Below, one piece after another: positions 6,047-12,947 of a stretch of 14,139 nucleotides of DNA. The notes below the pieces were generated by a model. The model worked only from the letters and a program-made list of their open reading frames with translations, did not search any database and was not told the origin of the DNA. Every line of letters begins with the position of its first letter. Position 1 is the first letter of the stretch. Source of the DNA: Nitrososphaerota archaeon (GTDB lineage Archaea > Thermoproteota > Nitrososphaeria > Nitrososphaerales > Nitrososphaeraceae); NCBI GenBank assembly GCA_005877345.1, contig VBPR01000218.1, positions 1-14,139 on the forward strand. Direction: 5' to 3'. The position numbers and the translations under genes were made by a program.

Positions 6047-6643
6047 TTAGAGATTAATAGATTCCTCTTTAGTTCCCTTATTGGTTATCGCCAGTATATC
6101 AATACCATCGCCACTTGCCGAATCTCTTTGTACTGACGATTTAATTGCCTTAATAGCGAGCTTCTTCGATGCATCTTCTGTCATATCTTTCTTATACTCA
6201 GAATCTATTAGTCCCAATGCTAATTCTGCACCAGTGCCTACTGCTGCATATTTGTCAGGTAGAAGCGAACCTAACGGATCTAAGGTATAAATCTCAGGCA
6301 CGGTATGTACTCCTCCAACAATTACCTGAGTCAGCAAAGGGAAGTACCTTCTTTCAAACATAATGACTGACATTAATTTGGCAACGGAATTGGTAGCCAT
6401 CTCTCTCCTAGTTTCTAATTTTCTAATTTTCGCAAGTGCTCCCACCTGTCTTGTCAAAACCTGCATATCGGCAACCATTCCTGCACACGCGCTAGCAATT
6501 TGATCTGTTATCGAGAATATTTTCCTCGTATTTTTATTTACAACAAAATTTCCATACGAGATACGCTTCTCAGCTGCAAGAATAACGCCATCTTGACAAG
6601 TTAAACCTATAGCGGTAGCACCAGGCATAAATTGAAACGCCAT
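6047..6643 (-). CDS. psmB: Proteasome beta subunit, probably inactive
   Basis: This is a 198-residue Ntn-hydrolase-fold protein. Motifs are DGVILAAEKR (18-27), YGNFVVNKNTRKIF (30-43), SACAGMVADMQ, G-T-G-A-E-L-A-L-G and RDSASGDGIDILAI. It clearly belongs to the beta family of the 20S proteasome core. The usual junction Gly-Thr-Thr is replaced by G8-A9-T10-A11, so the catalytic Thr1 is Ala. The Asp that normally follows (D17 by mature numbering) is Glu25, while the Lys33 equivalent (K41) and the R-D...S-G segment are kept. The leader before the junction is only eight residues. It is therefore expected not to self-process or cleave peptide bonds. Many archaea of this lineage and Sulfolobales have two beta subunits, one inactive, that assemble together. 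An active partner should be encoded elsewhere. It follows the GHKL ATPase gene by 74 bases on the same strand. Confidence 0.93.
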   Translation of the reverse strand: MAFQFMPGATAIGLTCQDGVILAAEKRISYGNFVVNKNTRKIFSITDQIASACAGMVADMQVLTRQVGALAKIRKLETRREMATNSVAKLMSVIMFERRYFPLLTQVIVGGVHTVPEIYTLDPLGSLLPDKYAAVGTGAELALGLIDSEYKKDMTEDASKKLAIKAIKSSVQRDSASGDGIDILAITNKGTKEESINL

Positions 6644-6717
6644 ATGATTGGATAGTAGTGAATGTAGTTAGATTTAGTCGTTTCGTCGCCTTCTTAAACA
6701 ATGTAAGTTACAATTAG

Positions 6718-8334
6718 TCAGGGTGTTTTAGATAAGAATGTGTCATGAATTCTTATTGCCTCTGAAACTAGCCTGTTCTGCAATTCTAATGCGTCCTTTC
6801 CTTCAGGATGTCTTGACTCAGCCACGGCTTGTGCTACTATATTCATAATATGTCTTAAAAGGAACTCATCACCCCTTGATGATTCCGCCTTATACGTTGG
6901 ATTTGCCTTGTTTACAAATACTACATTTTCATTTATGAAGCTATATCTGGAATCAGTTTCATCTTCATAAGGAATGATCTTGTATCCGATTTTTTTCAAA
7001 GCGAATGTTTTCTTAATCAGCGGCTTTCTTATCTGAGTTGTAACTGTTACATTTTCGTAATTTCTATTTATATTTTCTCCACTAGACAGATAATTAGGTA
7101 AGGTACCATCTTCAATTCCCCCAGTCTGCAGATTTCCCCCTTTTTCACTTGTAGTATCTCTAGATCTTTTGATTTCATCCTTCGTAATGTTTTTGTATTC
7201 ATCTTCAATTGATTTATCAAACAAATTATCTTCCGCAGGTATAGATGATGTTTTATTACTAGATTTTGATACTATTTTCTTGGTCTCTACTATCTCATAC
7301 CCTTCTATCTCTTCATATGGCTCAAGCGTGTCAATTACTGCCTGACCAAGAAATTTATCTATTTGTTTGTATATTTTTGATTCTCCCCGAGTGACAAGAA
7401 CATCTTCGTAGAGTGTTAAACTAGGTATGACAGTATCAATTATGAACTTTTTCATTAGGCTTGAAAATGTCTCAAACTCATTATCTTCTATTATTGCAGA
7501 TTTATCAGCGAATCTTGATGTCAATGAATCACATCTAACAAATCCTGTCACTCTGGGTATCTTGGTATCAAAACCGAATAAAGTCCTCATAACTATATGG
7601 CCACCTACCATAACTGCGATTCCTCTCTCATCCTCAGTTAAAGGTCTACGAGCTACAGTTATTTCACCAACTATGTTCCCCTTATCCAGACTTAACGGTA
7701 TTTTGTGGCCCTGTATCTCAGGGACCTTTATCAGTTCAACATCAGAAAAGTTCCATTCTTTAAAATTGGCTGACTTTTTAATATATACCTCAAAAAGAGG
7801 GTGTCTGAGTACTGCCAATTTTCTAATTTCCTTTATCAATCTTGATACATCTACGAGCGATTTGGCACCACTGACTATTATCTCAGTTCCATCTCTGGAT
7901 AAGCGTGGTTCCCCAATCTCACGTAGATTTGATTTACCTGTAAATAGTCCATCAAGAGATTTTGTATCGATTAAAAATGATTTGTTGTAGTTACCCTTTC
8001 GCGTTCTAATTTTCATCTTTTCAAATGACGTAAGAAATGAAAGTCTGCCTGTCCCATACCTACCTGTCCTAACCCTTTTTAATTTGGGTGAAATAGAATC
8101 AACTTTCTTATGGGGTGAGCCAAGTAACAAGAACTTTTGAATTTCGCTTTCATCCATTCCTGCATTATCCTCAATGGAAATGGAATGATCATTTAGGATA
8201 GTTATCAGAACTCTTGTTGCGTCTTCGTCAAAGGCATTTTCAATCAGTTCTTTGATTACGTCAGCAGGAGAAACCCATGTTTTTGTAGCAAATTCTCTAA
8301 AGAATGATGGATGCACCTTTAAAGCAACTGTCAT
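6718..8334 (-). CDS. GHKL (MutL/Hsp90-fold) ATPase
   Basis: This is a 538-residue protein. The N-terminal Bergerat ATP-binding fold shows all key boxes: E29-L-I-E-N33-A-F-D36 (N box), D56-N-A-G-M60 (G1) and G91-R-Y-G-T-G-R-L-S99 (ATP lid). A GSPHKK loop (72-77) lies between the last two. A second transducer-like domain runs to about residue 330. Residues about 350-440 are polar and low-complexity, probably a flexible linker. A compact C-terminal domain of about 100 residues follows (IKKTFALKKIGYKIIPYEDE onward). The fold is that of MutL, Hsp90, topoisomerase VI B and MORC proteins, but no mismatch-repair or topoisomerase C-terminal domain is seen, so I do not assign a symbol. psmB follows after 74 bases and may be co-transcribed. 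A chaperone-like or DNA-clamp role is possible; the sequence does not decide between them. Confidence 0.85.
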   Translation of the reverse strand: MTVALKVHPSFFREFATKTWVSPADVIKELIENAFDEDATRVLITILNDHSISIEDNAGMDESEIQKFLLLGSPHKKVDSISPKLKRVRTGRYGTGRLSFLTSFEKMKIRTRKGNYNKSFLIDTKSLDGLFTGKSNLREIGEPRLSRDGTEIIVSGAKSLVDVSRLIKEIRKLAVLRHPLFEVYIKKSANFKEWNFSDVELIKVPEIQGHKIPLSLDKGNIVGEITVARRPLTEDERGIAVMVGGHIVMRTLFGFDTKIPRVTGFVRCDSLTSRFADKSAIIEDNEFETFSSLMKKFIIDTVIPSLTLYEDVLVTRGESKIYKQIDKFLGQAVIDTLEPYEEIEGYEIVETKKIVSKSSNKTSSIPAEDNLFDKSIEDEYKNITKDEIKRSRDTTSEKGGNLQTGGIEDGTLPNYLSSGENINRNYENVTVTTQIRKPLIKKTFALKKIGYKIIPYEDETDSRYSFINENVVFVNKANPTYKAESSRGDEFLLRHIMNIVAQAVAESRHPEGKDALELQNRLVSEAIRIHDTFLSKTP

Positions 8335-8410
8335 GATTACTATGTTTTAATCCCTCACCTTTATCTATTACTCGCTTCTATTTTTTCTATTCTCATAAAA
8401 TCTGATCTTA

Positions 8411-8492
8411 ATGTCGGATCCAAATTATCGAAAAAAAGCTGTCAGAATTGCTTGAAACAATTTATCACGTCATGGAAGAAGAGCTGATTTAA
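8411..8492 (+). pseudogene. Possible micro-ORF split at an A7 run
   Basis: ATG at 8411 opens MSDPNYRKK, then hits a TGA 14 codons on. The next frame, entered through the seven A at 8431-8437, reads LSELLETIYHVMEEELI and ends at TAA 8490-8492. Removing one A would give a continuous 26-residue peptide with a convincing amphipathic helix. It could be a broken gene, a sequencing or assembly indel, slippage at the A run, or chance. It overlaps the 3' end of the opposite-strand gene by a few bases. There is no well-placed promoter. Confidence 0.2.
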
Positions 8493-8659
8493 TAGTTAAA
8501 CAAACTATTTCCAGATGGCAGAAATTCAATTATACCCAGTATCAAATGAGGTTTGGATGCAGTGGGTGTTGTTGTAAGCCATATCATGACAGCTGGTATT
8601 GTAGCACATGCAATTATCGTCAAAATGATAAGCCAAACTGCTGTCATTTTTTCAGCCAT
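8489..8659 (-). CDS. 56-residue single-span membrane protein
   Basis: I read this from the reverse complement: ATG at 8659, TAA at 8489-8491. The product starts MAEKMTAVWLIILTIIACAT, continues IPAVMIWLTTTPTASKPHLI and ends IEFLPSGNSLFNY. Residues 7-28 form one membrane helix with a Cys, followed by a Thr/Pro-rich external or internal tail. A strong TATA-like element (8681-8690, minus) lies 22-31 bases before the ATG, the ideal distance for a leaderless archaeal mRNA, so this is well supported despite its size. It is divergent from sucC across 97 bases and upstream of the GHKL ATPase on the same strand (154 bases between). I do not recognise a family. Confidence 0.6.
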   Translation of the reverse strand: MAEKMTAVWLIILTIIACATIPAVMIWLTTTPTASKPHLILGIIEFLPSGNSLFNY

Positions 8660-8680
8660 AGAATACGGATTTAAGAGTAG

Positions 8681-8690
8681 ATATATAAAT
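8681..8690 (-). promoter_or_regulatory. TATA box of the 56-residue membrane protein
   Basis: ATTTATATAT on the minus strand lies 22-31 bases upstream of the ATG at 8659, and an A-rich stretch (TTTTGAAA) precedes it as a possible BRE. It is the clearest TATA element in the window. Confidence 0.5.
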
Positions 8691-8720
8691 TTTCAAAATG
8701 ATTCATTCGCTTAAATAGGA

Positions 8721-8727
8721 TTATAAG
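8721..8727 (+). promoter_or_regulatory. TATA-like box of sucCD
   Basis: TTATAAG lies 30-36 bases before the sucC ATG at 8757. Together with the minus-strand box at 8681-8690 it makes a compact divergent promoter pair in a 97-base gap. Confidence 0.35.
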
Positions 8728-8756
8728 TCACCACATAGGCTTCACATTCTTGCTGA

Positions 8757-9869
8757 ATGAAATTATTAGAATACCAGGGCAAAGAATTATTTACAGAGTA
8801 CGAAATTGCTATTCCAAAATCATATCTTGCCAAGAACCATTCGGAGTTAAGTCAAGTTGCAGACAAACTCAGACTCCCAGTTGTACTTAAATCACAGTTA
8901 ACTGTAGGAGGTAGAGGTAAAGCTGGCGCTATATTAAAATGCATGAAAAAGGAAGAGCTTGAACCAAAGTTTACAGAATTATTAAATAAAGAAGTAAAGG
9001 GGGAATATCCAAGTGTAATCTTAATTGAAGAGGCCGTGGATATATATAAGGAACTTTATCTTTCACTGTTCCTGAATCGAGGAAAAAGGACTTATTCATT
9101 AATTTCTTCTGCAGAGGGAGGAATGGATATTGAAAGTGTTGAAAATAAAGTAATCCAAGACATTTCTATTACCGGATTAACTCAAGCAATTGCAGAAAGC
9201 ATCGGAAAAAATCTGGGCATAAGCGGTGTAACTGCTGAATCATTTTCAAATATAGTCATAAAGCTGGCGAAACTAGTTAGAGAAAAGGAGGCTGAGTTGG
9301 CAGAAATAAATCCTGTAGCCATACTAAGAGATGGAACATGTCTGGCACTGGATGCAAAAATAATTATTGATGATAATTCAATATTTAGACATCCTGAATT
9401 AACAAAATATATTCAAATTTCTGAATTGCAGGAACAAGCGGAAAAAAGCGGCTTTTCCTTCGTGGAACTAGATGGAAACATTGCAATAATAGGTAATGGA
9501 GCAGGTCTTGTCATGTCAACATTGGACATCGTTAATGATGCTGGTGGAAAACCGGGTGCCTTTTTGGATTTTGGTGGAAGGGCTACTACTGAAACAATTT
9601 ACAAGGCGTTAGAGGTCATAAGCAAATTAAAAAAAGTCAAGGCGATTTTGGTAAATTTGTTTGGTGGTATTGTCAGAACTGACTTGGTAGCTCAAGCTAT
9701 CCTTGATGCATATAAGGATGGTATGATTAGTGTACCAATTTACGCTAGAATTTCAGGTGCAGAATCAGATAAAGCTAAACAAATGCTTTCTAACAGTAAT
9801 GCGAAATTATTTGATACAGTAGAAGAAGCTATTTCATCACTAGTCCAGTATATAGGATTGAGCAAATAG
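8757..9869 (+). CDS. sucC: Succinate-CoA ligase, beta subunit
   Basis: This is a 370-residue protein, close to the usual 380-390. It catalyses, with SucD, the reversible reaction succinate + CoA + NTP to succinyl-CoA. The N-terminal ATP-grasp domain opens MKLLEYQGKELFTEYEI and has VVLKSQLTVGGRGKAGAI (nucleotide and loop residues). The metal-binding part has E-I-N-P-V-A-I-L and LALDAKIIIDD. The CoA-ligase domain has GNGAGLVMSTLDIVNDAGG, FLDFGGRA and ILVNLFGGIVRTD. ADP rather than GDP use is typical of archaeal enzymes but is not proven here. In ammonia-oxidising archaea succinyl-CoA links the 3-hydroxypropionate/4-hydroxybutyrate carbon-fixation cycle and the incomplete TCA cycle. The stop codon TAG directly touches the sucD ATG, so the two are translated as an operon. 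Confidence 0.95.
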   Translation: MKLLEYQGKELFTEYEIAIPKSYLAKNHSELSQVADKLRLPVVLKSQLTVGGRGKAGAILKCMKKEELEPKFTELLNKEVKGEYPSVILIEEAVDIYKELYLSLFLNRGKRTYSLISSAEGGMDIESVENKVIQDISITGLTQAIAESIGKNLGISGVTAESFSNIVIKLAKLVREKEAELAEINPVAILRDGTCLALDAKIIIDDNSIFRHPELTKYIQISELQEQAEKSGFSFVELDGNIAIIGNGAGLVMSTLDIVNDAGGKPGAFLDFGGRATTETIYKALEVISKLKKVKAILVNLFGGIVRTDLVAQAILDAYKDGMISVPIYARISGAESDKAKQMLSNSNAKLFDTVEEAISSLVQYIGLSK

Positions 9870-10784
9870 ATGTATAAAAAATTTGATATTTTTGATATCC
9901 TAGTAGGTAAAGCCGAAGATCCTGACTATGGTAATAAACCCGTGGTAATACAGGGAATAACAGGAAATTTTGGCTCTGTTCACACTAGGTTGATGAGAGA
10001 ATACGGAACAAACATTGTGGCTGGTGTAACTCCCAATAAGGGCGGTCAGTCATTTGAAGGAATACCTGTCTTTGATTCTGTAAAGGATGCAAGCAAGAAT
10101 TTTAATGTACAGATATCCGGAATATTTGTTCCTGCCCAATTCTTTCTTTCTGCAATAAAAGATGCGGTGAATAGTGGAATAAAATTACTTGTAGCAATTC
10201 CAGAACACGTTCCAGTACGTGATGCAATGGAATCTTTGGAGTACGCGCAGTCCAATAATGCAAGAATAATAGGGCCAAATACCCCGGGGGTAATTGTTCC
10301 CTCAGTAAATAAAATCGGAATAATGCCGTCCCAACCTTTTAAGAAGGGTAATACTGCAGTTTTCTCTAGGAGTGGGACGCTAATGTATGAAGTGTCGTTT
10401 CATTTGTCGAGAGCAGGAATAGGACAAAAAATAGCTCTAGGAATAGGAGGCGATCCAATAAATGGGACTAATTTAATAGAAGCATTTGATCTCATAAGTG
10501 ATCGAGATGAGGTAGACTCAGTTGTGGTAGTTGGCGAAATAGGAGGAGATGCTGAGGAATCCCTAGTTCAGTATATCGAAAAAACAGGTTTCAGTAAACC
10601 CGTTGTAGCATACGTCGCAGGACGATCTGCACCAAAGGAAAAAAGAATGGGACATGCAGGGGCAATTGTTTATGGAAATTATGGCTCCGCAGAATCAAAA
10701 ATTTCCAGTTTCTCAAGAGTGAATATTCCTGTGGCAAAAAGACCTGCCGAAATTCCTAGTATTCTGCTGAAATTGATGAAATGA
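9870..10784 (+). CDS. sucD: Succinate-CoA ligase, alpha subunit
   Basis: This is a 304-residue protein of normal length. The CoA-binding Rossmann domain has VVIQGITGNFGSVHTRLMRE and GVTPNKGGQSFEGIPVF, then IPEHVPVRDAM and GPNTPGVIVP. The ligase domain has FSRSGTLMYE, GIGGDPINGT, V-V-V-G-E-I-G-G-D-A-E-E and KRMGHAGAI. The His in the last motif (about H262) is the residue that is phosphorylated during catalysis and is present. It is the partner of SucC, and its ATG follows the sucC stop with no gap, pointing to translational coupling. Little space for a ribosome-binding site exists except inside the sucC end. No clear terminator follows in the 243-base gap downstream. Confidence 0.95.
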   Translation: MYKKFDIFDILVGKAEDPDYGNKPVVIQGITGNFGSVHTRLMREYGTNIVAGVTPNKGGQSFEGIPVFDSVKDASKNFNVQISGIFVPAQFFLSAIKDAVNSGIKLLVAIPEHVPVRDAMESLEYAQSNNARIIGPNTPGVIVPSVNKIGIMPSQPFKKGNTAVFSRSGTLMYEVSFHLSRAGIGQKIALGIGGDPINGTNLIEAFDLISDRDEVDSVVVVGEIGGDAEESLVQYIEKTGFSKPVVAYVAGRSAPKEKRMGHAGAIVYGNYGSAESKISSFSRVNIPVAKRPAEIPSILLKLMK

Positions 10785-10842
10785 ATTATTGTCAATCAGA
10801 TATTCCTTCCTGGCCAACTTTATTTTCCACACTTCAAATAAA

Positions 10843-10962
10843 ATGACCTCTGCACAAGTAACAATAATACCATTATATTTGACCGATAGCAATAGAATAA
10901 ATTTGTACATAAATTGGAATTATTCGGAAGATCATGAATTATTTGCGACAATTACACTATAA
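10843..10962 (+). CDS. Possible 39-residue protein
   Basis: An ATG at 10843 opens 39 codons to TAA at 10960-10962 in the gap after sucD. The peptide begins MTSAQVTIIPLYLTDSNRIN and ends HELFATITL. It alternates polar and hydrophobic residues like beta strands and has no membrane helix. There is no clear promoter or ribosome-binding site. The frame is short enough to occur by chance in A+T-rich DNA, and the TATA-like box of the next gene overlaps its end. Apart from this, nothing is seen in 10785-11027. Confidence 0.2.
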   Translation: MTSAQVTIIPLYLTDSNRINLYINWNYSEDHELFATITL

Positions 10963-10966
10963 ATAT
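10958..10966 (+). promoter_or_regulatory. TATA-like box of the methyltransferase gene
   Basis: TATAAATAT is the best TATA match in the gap. It lies 62-70 bases before the TTG at 11028, which would leave a leader of about 35-45 bases. Confidence 0.35.
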
Positions 10967-11027
10967 TTCAAGTATACTAATATGATACTTTTAGTTCCTA
11001 TTAAAAATCTACCAATGTGAGTTTTAG

Positions 11028-11855
11028 TTGGAGCTCAACTATTTGGCACAGTATTTGGTTAATCTTAAGGACGAATATCTTCATGAATTTCATTCATACA
11101 ATCATATCAGGGAATTTATCCCAGTTCCAAATAAACAAAGCTTATTTGACACGACTATTTTGGAAAAACTGCATACTTTCTTTAAGGATAACAAGATATA
11201 TTATAAAGAACAAAATCTAACGCTCTCTGATATGCCTTGCATTTCCTATGAGGGGGATATTAATCAATATTGGCTGAGTTCCAAAAAATATGATACGAGT
11301 TATCAACCATTTTTACCAACATGGGGACTCTCTGCTCTTTTACTGATCCTGGTTGCAAAAAATCTGGGATTCAAAAATATCATAGATATCGGATCAGGCG
11401 ATGGAAGATTGATTTATTGTGGTAGCATAATTGGTCTTAATTCTATAGGAGTAGAGATTGATAAAGATCTGTGTGACCTACAAAATAAAATATCTAATTC
11501 TAGTAAAGTAAAATATGAAGTAATTAATAGTGATTCGAATTCGATAGACTACTCAAAATTCAAGCTAGAAAATACCATTATATTCATTTCTGCATTACCT
11601 GACTCAGGAGAAATATTATCTTACAGCATGCTAAATCACTTGAAAAAATATAGAGCGAAAATGCATAACGTAGGTATTACGTTAATGGGAACTCATACTT
11701 ACAAACGATATTCACGAGATAAATCCATGTGGGGATGGGGAAATTTCATAGACGACTCTGGATTGAAAATGGTAAAATGTATAAGTCTACCAAGTTCTTG
11801 GACGCTTGATGAAAAAAAAGAAACACCATATTTATTTACTCTTTTCAAATATTAA
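11028..11855 (+). CDS. SAM-dependent methyltransferase-like protein
   Basis: This is a 275-residue protein with a TTG start at 11028. A Rossmann-type SAM-binding motif I, I-I-D-I-G-S-G-D-G-R (118-127), is followed by motif II G-V-E-I-D (141-145), with the acidic residue that normally holds the SAM ribose. A later stretch N-T-I-I-F-I-S-A-L-P-D fits the strand of motif IV. The N-terminal 95 residues (LAQYLVNLKDEYLHEFHSYN and on) are a family-specific domain I do not recognise. GSGDGR/GVEID also occurs in protein-lysine methyltransferases of archaea, but the substrate cannot be told from sequence. The gene stands alone between sucD and the DUF309 gene. A longer competing frame starting at 11017 is a shadow. 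Confidence 0.75.
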   Translation: MELNYLAQYLVNLKDEYLHEFHSYNHIREFIPVPNKQSLFDTTILEKLHTFFKDNKIYYKEQNLTLSDMPCISYEGDINQYWLSSKKYDTSYQPFLPTWGLSALLLILVAKNLGFKNIIDIGSGDGRLIYCGSIIGLNSIGVEIDKDLCDLQNKISNSSKVKYEVINSDSNSIDYSKFKLENTIIFISALPDSGEILSYSMLNHLKKYRAKMHNVGITLMGTHTYKRYSRDKSMWGWGNFIDDSGLKMVKCISLPSSWTLDEKKETPYLFTLFKY

Positions 11856-12048
11856 TTAGCTAAACTCAAAACAATTTAAGTCATGCGAATTTATCATTAT
11901 TATCAATTTGGCTGAACTTTAAGGTTTGAGTATCTGTAAGGACGTTGACCATGTTATGACAAATAATAATAGAACTCTAGAGGGATACTATCTCATTCCT
12001 TGAACAACAATCTATTTTGGTATGTGGCACGTAAAGACTATAAAATGA

Positions 12049-12630
12049 ATGGACTTGGTGAATAAGCTGTTAAGATACATGGTATATCTTAAGAATGAGA
12101 AATTCCTTCCAAAAGACGCAACATCGATCCTTTCTCTATCTCGAAATATTTTACATGATGACAAAATTATAATCAGAGATGTTAGGGTCGCAAGTCACTT
12201 TCTTGAACTTGATATAAGCATAGCTACCTCATCAGGAATAGGAAAAATAAAATCCACACTTTCACAGATAGCTCCAATTATAGGTATTGATAGGATTATT
12301 GAAAAGGAACTTGATAAAAAAGAATCTATAAAACTGGCCCGTGAACTTTTCAACAATGAAAAATATTGGAAAACGCATGAAGTTCTTGAAGGTATATGGA
12401 AACATACCCAGGGTGATGAAAGAGACCTGTTGAATGGTATCATTCTTGTTTCAGCTGCTTTAGTACATTACCAAAAAGAGGAACTAGCAATTTGTATTTC
12501 TATTATGAAGAGAGCACTGGTTAAATTGAATAACTCGTACGGCAAATATCACGATGTAGATATTGATTCCTTAAAAAGAGAAGTTACAAATATGGTTAAA
12601 TCAAGTAAGGTTTCAAACTTTAGAATTTAA
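12049..12630 (+). CDS. DUF309-domain protein
   Basis: This is a 193-residue protein with an ATG start. The C-terminal half (about 98-165) has the DUF309 signature: A-R-E-L-F-N-N-E-K-Y-W-K-T-H-E-V-L-E-G-I-W, then DLLNGIILVSAALVHYQK. DUF309 is an all-helical domain with conserved His-Glu pairs (HEVLE and the later H in ALVHY) that may bind a metal. No activity is established. The N-terminal half (1-95) is mixed alpha/beta and specific to this archaeal version. Another ATG four bases upstream (12045) opens only a six-codon frame. The gene is preceded by a 193-base gap with no other feature. The function is unknown. Confidence 0.8.
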   Translation: MDLVNKLLRYMVYLKNEKFLPKDATSILSLSRNILHDDKIIIRDVRVASHFLELDISIATSSGIGKIKSTLSQIAPIIGIDRIIEKELDKKESIKLARELFNNEKYWKTHEVLEGIWKHTQGDERDLLNGIILVSAALVHYQKEELAICISIMKRALVKLNNSYGKYHDVDIDSLKREVTNMVKSSKVSNFRI

Positions 12631-12700
12631 TATAATAAACGTATAGATTGCAATTATTAATAGACGAACGCTGAAAAACTGCTCAGAACGATTACTTGGC

Positions 12701-12853
12701 TTATTGAATTTCCCTATTTCTTCTCAATCTCATTATGTATGCGGCTACAACTAATGCAACAAGAATCGAAACCAGTATGAAAAAAGTACTCTCATCTCTT
12801 ACTGTCCCCTTCGGTAATATTGCAAGCAATATAGAGGAAAGATGAGATAGCAA
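12701..12853 (-). CDS. 50-residue single-span membrane protein
   Basis: I read this from the reverse complement. TTG at 12853 is the only standard start near the 5' end; TAA is at 12701-12703. The peptide has LPKGTVRDE, then a helix of about 18 residues (FFILVSILVALVVAAYIM) and a strongly basic tail RLRRNREIQ. By the positive-inside rule the tail should be cytoplasmic. Alternative TTG starts would shorten the N-terminus without touching the helix. It lies between DUF309 and gatE on the opposite strand. I do not recognise a family. The charge layout and uninterrupted helix make it a likely real gene. Confidence 0.5.
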   Translation of the reverse strand: MLSHLSSILLAILPKGTVRDESTFFILVSILVALVVAAYIMRLRRNREIQ

Positions 12854-12947
12854 TTTGAATCATGGATATAGATCTAAGTCATGAAAATAAAGATTTCTTG
12901 GCGATTTGTAAATAATATTAAGAGGTTTCTGGTCTATAATCTGCATA

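Noticed and set aside
7427..7990. 187-codon open frame on the plus strand
   Set aside because: It lies wholly inside the GHKL ATPase gene on the opposite strand, which has full motif support. The plus-strand product has no recognisable features.
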